NCBI GenBank assembly: GCA_008692225.1
Contig: VICG01000013.1
Location: forward strand, 1,917,001-1,981,000
From: Monilinia fructicola
Taxonomy: Eukaryota; Ascomycota; Leotiomycetes; Helotiales; Sclerotiniaceae
DNA: 64,000 nucleotides
Reading direction: 5' to 3'
In this document: piece after piece, positions 57,108-64,000 of the stretch
Layout: every line of letters starts with the position of its first letter
Position numbering within the stretch: the first letter of the stretch is position 1
The notes under the pieces: model-generated
Seen by the model: the letters and a program-made list of their open reading frames with translations, nothing else
What the model was told of the DNA's origin: nothing
Database searches by the model: none
Translations under genes and position numbers: made by a program

Positions 57108-59189
57108 TTAATGTCCATTAGTATGACCGTTAGTGTCGTTATTCTTCCCATTAACCTTCGCACCCTGCGCAGCATTCTCTTGCTCCTCGTCAGGCACAGG
57201 ACCCAAACGCCCATACTGCCACTCGGGTAATGTCATACCTGTTTGGTCATGAATGGTTGACATGAGCGGTGGAAGCATTTTGATACATATTGCGAATACT
57301 ATCCATACCGCCCATACCGATAGGCTGTCCCTCTCCGGAACTGGCGCTTGCAGTTCATTACTACCAGCTTGAGCACCGGTGTTCCAAATAGTCATTTTGG
57401 GGTTCAAACCACGAACGGCATCTGCGTTAGCTTGAGCGAGACTAGTGTAGGTGCCGCGTTCGATCATGAGGTATTGCATGAGGCCTTGTGGGCCACCCAT
57501 GGCTTACTCATATCGGCGTATGCCGCAGCCATGGCACTCATACCTGCTGCCTCTTTTTGTTGTCGCAGAAGGGCAGCTTCAGCTTCCCTGGACTCTACAA
57601 AGAATTTAGCCTCGGCTTCGATTTTCATTTTATAGGCTTTAGCCTCAGCAGCTTTCTGCTCGCTGTAAAACTCAAAGTTTGCGCGGGCTTTCTCTTTGTA
57701 TGCTTGGCATCAGCAGCCTTTTGCTCGCTATAAACTTTAGCATCCGCTGACTGTCTCTCGCTATAAACTTTAGCATCAGCAGCCTTCTGCTCACTATTAG
57801 CCCTTGCATCTGCCAACTTTTGCTGGCTGTAGAATTCGGCATTTGAGCGAGCCTGTTCCTCGTAATTCTTAGCATCGGCAGCTTGTTGCTTAGCTTTCGC
57901 GAAGGATAGTAGCCTTAACGACATCAGAGGCACGGAGACGCTCAAGTTCGGTTTGAGCACGCTTGACTTCGACGTCTCTGCGGAGTTCTTCGTCGCGAAC
58001 TTCCGTTGCACGAGTAGCCTCTAAAAATCAATCGTATTAGTTTACTGTAAACTCATCCAGAAGCGCTTGTCGCATCGAATCTCAACCTCTGTTTCTTTTT
58101 GGAAACTTCAAGATCAAGGTTTTGAATAACCATTTCCTTGACGAATATTTATGATGTCTTCAAGTGTGATCTGAGCATCAGAAGGTTCTAGCCTTATGAA
58201 CTTCTGGGGATTGTGGAAATTTTTGAGGGAATAAAATCAAGAACTCGTTCTAGTCTGAACGAATGAAAACTGATCAAGTGCTTACCAATTTGAGCAACAT
58301 TTACGTCACGGCTGTATGTTGTCTTGCGAGTTGCAAGTGTAGCTTCTGCTCTGGCCTTTTCACTGTCACGTTCGGTCTTTTGAACGGCAGTCTCTGCTTG
58401 AACTTTGGCGAGTTCTCGGTCCTGTTCTCCCTTGCGTTGAGCCTCTCCAACGGTACCCAAGCGTTGAGCTTCTGCTACATCAACACGGGCTTGATTGAAA
58501 GCACCCTCGTGGGCTTTCTTGCTGAGAGATTGGAAGTAGTTGGAGCCCGGAGCGTCTTTGAGCTCTTTGACATTGGCATTGTAGATTCTGAGACCAAATT
58601 GGCCCAACTCGGCTTGGATGTTCTTGAAGATGTCCTTCTTGAATGACTCTCTCTCTGTGAAGATCTTCTCAATGGACATGGAGCTGACGAGTACACGGGT
58701 TTCACCCTCAATGATACCGACGACGATCTTTCTGAGATGATCTTGAGGGTCCGCAGCGTTTCTTGACTCACCCTCAGCCAATAACATCGAGAATTTCATA
58801 AGAGCATCTCCACCATCCTCTGACTCAATTTCATGAGGTTGCTCCCCCCTGCGGGCATTTTCGCCTCGTCGGTTGACATCAGGACCAATGGTAAACACAA
58901 CAGGAATATTTAATTGGAGCTTTTCCTTTGTCATCGCCTGAAGTGACAATTCATAGTCTCGAGGTTGAATGCTGAATCGTTGGACCTGTGACATATTAGC
59001 GGTCATGCATCGGAATAGGGGCAACGACTGACCTTTTGAAAGGGCCAAACAAAAGCACTTTTGCATATTTTAACTGTTGCGATCTTCGCGCCAGTGATGG
59101 CAAGATACTAATAGAAGTTAATAATGTGTCTTAAAGTTTACTACGGATTAAGTGCGAACCTCATTAGGGGAGGCGATGTGATAAATCAT
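57108..59189 (-). CDS. flotillin/SPFH-domain protein (several frame breaks)
   Basis: Flotillins scaffold membrane microdomains at the plasma membrane. Exons on the minus strand: 59189-59160 (MIYHIASPNE), 59107-59033 (YLAITGAKIATVKICKSAFV), 58985-58286 (SPFH domain: VQRFSIQPRDYELSLQAMTK to SRDVNVAQI) and 58020-57108. The last exon is a long Ala/Glu/Gln/Lys coiled coil built of 11-residue units such as AADAKVYSERQ and SADAKVYSEQK, then GGPQGLMQYLMIERGTY and NPKMTIWNTG, which match fungal flotillins. Single-base breaks lie near 57895, 57704, 57502, 57320 and 57279. The last two compensate each other, so an in-frame but wrong segment (WAVWIVFAICI) replaces a Gly/Met-rich one. The 265-nt intron before the last exon is long for this region. 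No signal peptide is expected, as the family anchors through acylation and the N-terminal domain. Confidence 0.9.
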
Positions 59190-59404
59190 AGTTGCTTGAA
59201 AAATTCAAAACAAAGATTGTGGGGTATCAGGAGATCTTATAGAATTTAGAAGGGCAAGAAATCTGCTTCTCTATAATGTATATGTATTAGCGAAGCAAAA
59301 AGTGTCTAGTTCTATGAATATTTTTTTTGGAATCCTTAATACACTCGTGACTGTTCAACAAGAAGTCTAAGGAGATAGATTCATACCGGATATAAGTTTA
59401 AATT

Positions 59405-59500
59405 GGTAGTATAGTGGTCTCCCGTTTAGTAGCGCTTGTCGTTGAAATATAATTGAATCAGCTGATTTTCATTGAGGAAGATAGAGTTCGAACAGCGGAC
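59405..59500 (+). pseudogene. possible degraded tRNA(Asp)-like sequence
   Basis: TTGGTAGTATAGTGGT at 59405-59420 matches the acceptor-end and D-arm of a fungal tRNA-Asp, including an A box. CTTGTCG about 17 bases later could be a GTC anticodon loop, and GAGTTCGAAC about 40 bases further resembles a T loop. Stems do not close well and the spacing would need an intron. More likely a relic than a working gene. Confidence 0.3.
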
Positions 59501-60141
59501 ACACTAGTATTTGGCGCGATTAGATGTTGGAATCCCACAATCTCTGATACAAAATTTCCAAAGGTGAGCAAATTGAGCAAACAAGTTACTCGTTATATAC
59601 CATCTTTCTTGATGAGGCTGAGAGGAATCCCACTTACAACACATGATTGATGCATGGAAATTAAACTTACTGAGAATTCTCAACTCAAAATGACCAAAAG
59701 AATGTTGCGCCAACCTTTCAAATGGCTTGGAAGCTGGTTGATCATTGAATGGAATGTCAAGCACAGAGGCAAGCCGTGTCAGAGAGAGAAACTAATTCCA
59801 AGCAACTAGCGTTGAAGGGCGTAATCATTCAATCCAATGGCGGTCTTATGCACTGCCGACATTCCGTGTAGAGTGAGAAGTTGGCTTTCTCTGTCCGATT
59901 GTAAGCTCCAGAGCATTGGGTTGTTCCTTGAAATGAGGAACATGGCTTCTATCAATTATTAATCGACATACGTTTATTCTTACTGCGTTGGAAGTCATGT
60001 TTTGTTAGTGTGAATGTTTGAGGACAACAAAGAGCAGACGCATAGCCCATTTCTGACACGATATTGTCACTTTCGAAGGCGTGCCCAGCATTCTTCAGCC
60101 CCCAGACAAGCCTCTAAGAGAAGCGATCTCTACGCCGGATC

Positions 60142-60160
60142 TTCTAGAAAGCTTCTAGAA
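60142..60160. promoter_or_regulatory. possible heat-shock-like element (two TTCTAGAA)
   Basis: TTCTAGAA is repeated with a 3-base spacer (TTCTAGAAAGCTTCTAGAA). It resembles a gapped array of NGAAN units bound by Hsf1. It lies 627 bases upstream of the next gene and 950 bases upstream of flotillin. Function is inference. Confidence 0.4.
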
Positions 60161-60786
60161 AGTCTCACCTGACAGTCACAGCTCCACACAGCCATCGTCA
60201 TATCACCTACGGAATCATACTAAACTGTCTAAGGTCCTCGAATAAGGCGGACGAGGCAGACAACGTTAAATGTCTATCTAATTCCCTTATCTTTGGAAGC
60301 CCGGTTTATTGCGCATATTAGGCAGCTCAATAACTCATTTTTTTATGAAATGGGTCAACGTTACACAGACTGATTGATAATCCAATTAGCCGACCCCAGA
60401 AGTTATTCGTGATACCACTAGTCATTTATTGAGTGCTCCAAATTTTGGTATGAATCATATGAATTGTATCAATCAAATACGAATATTTATCGAAAGCGAT
60501 CGACGAATAGACTTTCTCAAGTGAGTCAGGTCTCGTGATTAGAGGTTACTTAAAGCGACCGAGCTAAGAATGCCACGGCTGATAGTCCAGCAAACTTGCC
60601 CGAAGTCCAGACTACCGTATTTCGAAAACTAAAGACTGCGATAAACGGATCATTAAGTTCACGCACAAGCCCTCGTCAAAAACAGGACAGATAGGGTTTA
60701 TTACTCTCTAAACCCCAATCACCCCTTTCATCACAGTCACCTCTGTCACCTCAGCTATCTCGAAATCGCATCCTTGCCGAATCACT

Positions 60787-61572
60787 ATGGATTCCAAAGC
60801 TTCCACATACGAGAATGATGATAGACCAGCTCCTCCCTCATACCTCGATTCCTTATCGTCGCACTCTCCTGAGATGTCCAAGACACCAGGACCATCAACG
60901 TCGAGACCCACATTCTATGGCTCCCAAATCCAATCTCAACTCGAAGACCTAAGCACGCAATTCCGATCAATCCAAAAACAAAAGTCCCTACTTGCACATT
61001 CGCAAGAAGCGACGATTCTCTCTCTTCTCACCGCTCACATCCAAATTTATCTATCCGGTTTTGCGAAGACCGGATTGAGGAAAGGGACATTAACTTTGAT
61101 CCCAGCGCACTGTGTCGACACTGAAAAGGCGAAGCTTCTTGACTTTGATATGGAGGACGAGAGTTCATATGACGTACTTCTCGAGGTGGAGAACAAGGAC
61201 GGCTATGACAATGGTGAGGTAAATTACTGGAAAGATTGGCATCTAGCGGATCGATTGGCCAGGGCATTGAAACCATCTCATGAGTTACCTAGCAGGCAGC
61301 GCGCTGCCAGGAAACAACCAGATAATATTGTCGCTAGTCAAGGAGGAAGTAGTCGCAAGTTTTGGAAGAAGTCGAGTTCAAGAAATGTTGCAGACCCTGC
61401 GTTGGCCGAAGAAATGAAGGTTGGTTCAGCCATTTCGGAGCCGAGAGATAAGGTTTTGATGGATGTGAAGGCCGAACTAGTCTTGTTTGAGAGTGAGAAT
61501 AGTTTCGGCCTTTTAAAGCTGGAGAGAGGATATGCTGTTGTACTAGTCTTTGAGATTGTTACAGACGAGTAG
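60787..61572 (+). CDS. uncharacterised fungal protein, 261 residues
   Basis: I do not recognise a named family. The single-exon protein starts MDSKASTYENDDRPAPPSYL, with a Pro/Ser-rich N-terminus containing a PPSYLDSL motif like PY-type ligands. Then comes a predicted helical segment (IQSQLEDLSTQFRSIQKQKS) and a conserved-looking core from ATILSLLTAHIQIYLSGFAK to DSVLLEVEN-like strands around residue 130. The middle has a Trp-rich WKDWHLADRLARAL, and the C-terminus ends with a hydrophobic strand (GYAVVLVFEIVTDE). No signal peptide or membrane span is seen. Length, codon periodicity and lack of stops argue that it is real. Confidence 0.75.
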   Translation: MDSKASTYENDDRPAPPSYLDSLSSHSPEMSKTPGPSTSRPTFYGSQIQSQLEDLSTQFRSIQKQKSLLAHSQEATILSLLTAHIQIYLSGFAKTGLRKGTLTLIPAHCVDTEKAKLLDFDMEDESSYDVLLEVENKDGYDNGEVNYWKDWHLADRLARALKPSHELPSRQRAARKQPDNIVASQGGSSRKFWKKSSSRNVADPALAEEMKVGSAISEPRDKVLMDVKAELVLFESENSFGLLKLERGYAVVLVFEIVTDE

Positions 61573-63477
61573 CATAGTGACAATTTGATATTTTATTGTT
61601 ATGAAAGACCATTCTCAGTTTCTTCATGAATTCTGCCTTCTAACGATATATGCCAGAGGCGAAAAGAAGTCCCCATAGTGCTAGTTTCGCAATCACGTAA
61701 CAGTGGATTGTTTTTTCTTTTATAAATGAGAGTTGCTAATGAAATAATAAGATCATACCATGCTATAGTCTCTCTTGTATATCAAGAAGAACAGAGAGAT
61801 ATTAACGCCATGATCAACTTTGATATCATCAGCTTCTGTCTATATGCTCCTCTACTTCTAGGAGTTCTAATAGTGCCCTAGTAACCCCAAAGCGACCACT
61901 AAATGATCCCAGCATTAGAGGCGTGAATCTACTTGATCCACTGAATCCAATACTATCTCTCTTGACGAGGTTTCAAAATGCCACTCGGTAATTCTTTCTC
62001 TATAACCATCTCCACAGCTAGCCCGGAGCCATTTCAAACGCCGCCCTGGATTTATATAGAGACCTGGGATGGTCCTTACATGAAGTTCGTCTTGTTATTC
62101 TTTATAATGCTGCAGCCAGGGTTATGAGGCATATGCAAAGAATCTCAAACTGTTCTCCTGCAAAGTTTACGACTACCCATTGAAGTCTTTGAAAACATTT
62201 TTAATTGGAGGAGATCGGAGAATAGATTGAAGTATAGTTACAAAATACATCCTTTGGTCACGACACTGTAAGAAGTGAACAATTCAGACAGCTCTGCCAA
62301 CAAACCATGGGAAGATTTGATTGTCTCGCCAGTAAATTCTTTCCAATCCGTTGAATTAGAAGTACAGAAAAAATAAAACACGGAGGTTTAAATCCATTGC
62401 GGGAGAATATGGATGTCTTCAAGCTCAATAACGTCAAAAGACTTGTTTCCGTCGCAGCTTTCCGAGATGTTGAGTGCCCTGTTAAGTTCATATAAATTGA
62501 CACTCTTTTAGGTGAAACCACAAAATGAAGCAACTTTCGAGAGTCTTCCGCAAAAATTCTTTTCGCCAGTATCACTTCGTACCTGGCGGATGCACTTAAA
62601 TGGAAGAGGCAGATCCGTAAGTGCCGGCAGCGTTTGATGGTTGTTTGCCAGCCTTCTTTCGCCGATATCTTCCTGGTAACTGATTTACTTTATCCCAGAA
62701 TTCAATAGTTTGCGGACCTGGCCAGTTCCTCTCAAAGGCTAGATGTGATTGCAACTCTTTTAAAGCGCCGAAGGTTGCGCTTCAATGGTGTAGCCAAATG
62801 AATGCATGCATATTGCAAACCTTCATGTGTATATCATTAAGGCTGGTTCGTCCCTCAATCTTCCAGCGCATAACAGCTGGATCCCGGATCAAGACCCCCA
62901 AGCCGACAGCAAGTAGGTAGCATGAGAACTCTCAATCACTCGTTTTGAGATTGACATTGCCTCAACATCGTCGCTATCATATTTCTCATATAAACGCTCG
63001 GTAAATATTCGGCTCTGATCACTTCATTGTGCACGGACCATTCATCATATATCTCCCTTTTCTAATTTCCTTTATTAGTTAATTACATATAGTGAACCAT
63101 ATTTCATATTCCGCTGCATTATATTACTCCCCAAATTTCAAAACAATGCAAAGGGCAGGAAAGTTCTCAGCCTCACAATATACACATGCATGCCTGGCCT
63201 TGGTATACACAAGGAACAAGAACGAATAAATGAAGTCTCATAGATCAATACCTTGACAGCATGGGGCGGGTACGTAACATACATATAACAGTAGTCTCAC
63301 TGGCCGCGTATGTACTTCTCCACAATTGTCATCCTGCAGGTTAAGGTTCACAGCAGGCCACCAGGGCTCGTATCTAGGGAAGCTCAATCATATGTATAGC
63401 CTCATTTGTATTTCCATCATGCGTTTCTCCCATTTCTGCTTTGTTTTCCTTCTTTTCAGCTCCAGTCTGTGATCACC
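61573..63477. other. AT-rich spacer, no gene seen
   Basis: A 105-residue minus-strand frame (62575-62258) has no recognisable content. The rest is the promoter side of the mannosyltransferase gene. Confidence 0.5.
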
Positions 63478-64000
63478 ATGTCAAACTCCATGCCAGGAAA
63501 TCGCCATTTCGTCATTATATTCTCCTCTGTTATATTCATTGTACTTTTGGGACTTGGATTTGAGTATCGATACTCATATCTTGACCATCAAACACTATTT
63601 CCAGAAGTCGGAAAGTCGACTCTGCCATGGATTGCTCATTCCAATTCTTTTTGGACTGCATTTGCGCCGTTGTTAGCTGCCGCTGCACCAAGATGCCCTC
63701 CTCCAGAGCTAAGCAGTAAAGCACATTCGATTAACGTTGGAAGAAGAAGAGCCGCGAATCATATTGCTATGGAGGAGAAAGATATCCAAATGATGAAACG
63801 ATCTCATACTTGGTTCGTTAACCAACTTATGCAAAATGCCCCGAAGTTGGAATATAAGGATGGGACGCAGGGAATTGTAACATCTGCTGGGGGTGATTAT
63901 TTCCCTCCACTACTTGTCAGTCTTAAGTTTCTCCGTCGTACGGGATCGACTTTGCCCGTCGAAGTATTTCTTGCTACACCGGATGAATACGAGCCATTGA
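63478..64000 (+). CDS. MNN1-type alpha-1,3-mannosyltransferase (GT71), 5' part
   Basis: Golgi type II membrane glycosyltransferase that extends protein-linked mannans; the window ends after 174 codons. A short cytosolic tail (MSNSMPGNRHF) is followed by one membrane anchor (VIIFSSVIFIVLLGLGFEY) and a stem region. The catalytic domain opens with GIVTSAGGDYFPPLLVSLKF and LRRTGSTLPVEVFLATPDEY, the conserved start of the Mnn1 family. The frame is open to the window end. The ATG at 63478 is chosen because it gives the expected tail-anchor layout. Confidence 0.88.
   Translation, partial: MSNSMPGNRHFVIIFSSVIFIVLLGLGFEYRYSYLDHQTLFPEVGKSTLPWIAHSNSFWTAFAPLLAAAAPRCPPPELSSKAHSINVGRRRAANHIAMEEKDIQMMKRSHTWFVNQLMQNAPKLEYKDGTQGIVTSAGGDYFPPLLVSLKFLRRTGSTLPVEVFLATPDEYEPL

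Larger units (their letters stand above)
59190..60786. promoter_or_regulatory. divergent upstream region of flotillin and the 60.8-kb gene
   Basis: No gene seen. It contains a tRNA-Asp-like remnant near 59405-59500 and a double TTCTAGAA element at 60142-60160. Confidence 0.5.

Overview
The window is nuclear DNA of a filamentous ascomycete. Genes carry many short GT-AG introns (mostly 47-60 nt), the product set is typically fungal, and spacers are long and AT-rich. Protein wording and gene styles suggest Leotiomycetes (Sclerotinia/Botrytis-like), but that placement is inference from recall, not a search. No virus, transposon ORF, CRISPR array or rRNA was seen.

Layout. 5.4-9.5 kb: a divergent pair, UPF3 (nonsense-mediated decay, minus) and a PPG1-type PP2A-like phosphatase (plus). 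10.4-11.9 kb: a pyridoxamine-phosphate-oxidase-fold protein. 14.4-16.2 kb: a secreted, probably GPI-anchored GH13 amylase-family enzyme that has lost three conserved active-site histidines. 17.1-17.9 kb: an SDR-like protein. 19.7-21.7 kb: an amino-acid permease. 21.7-30.0 kb: gene-poor. 30.0-31.7 kb: a CYP52-like cytochrome P450 (minus). 34.0-34.9 kb: a Gcn4-type bZIP factor. 39.1-42.0 kb: a copper-fist transcription factor and a CTR copper transporter, head to head, with an inverted GAGCAAA/TTTGCTC pair between them. 42.6-44.5 kb: a TMA46/ZC3H15-like CCCH protein and a tiny OST4 gene, divergent. 45.7-47.4 kb: a Yra1/ALY mRNA-export factor with one unusually long intron. 48.4-51.7 kb: VPS11. 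51.7-57.1 kb: gene-poor. 57.1-59.2 kb: a flotillin (minus). 60.8-61.6 kb: an unknown protein. 63.5 kb to the end: the 5' part of an MNN1-type mannosyltransferase.

Two points matter to a reader. First, the copper factor and copper transporter look like one regulatory module. Second, several otherwise well-conserved genes (VPS11, flotillin, YRA1, the amylase, UPF3, probably the bZIP) contain single-base insertions or deletions, many of them in homopolymers, with sound protein sequence on both sides. I read these mainly as assembly errors, so boundaries in those genes are given across the breaks. Exon limits are my own reading of splice consensus and frame.
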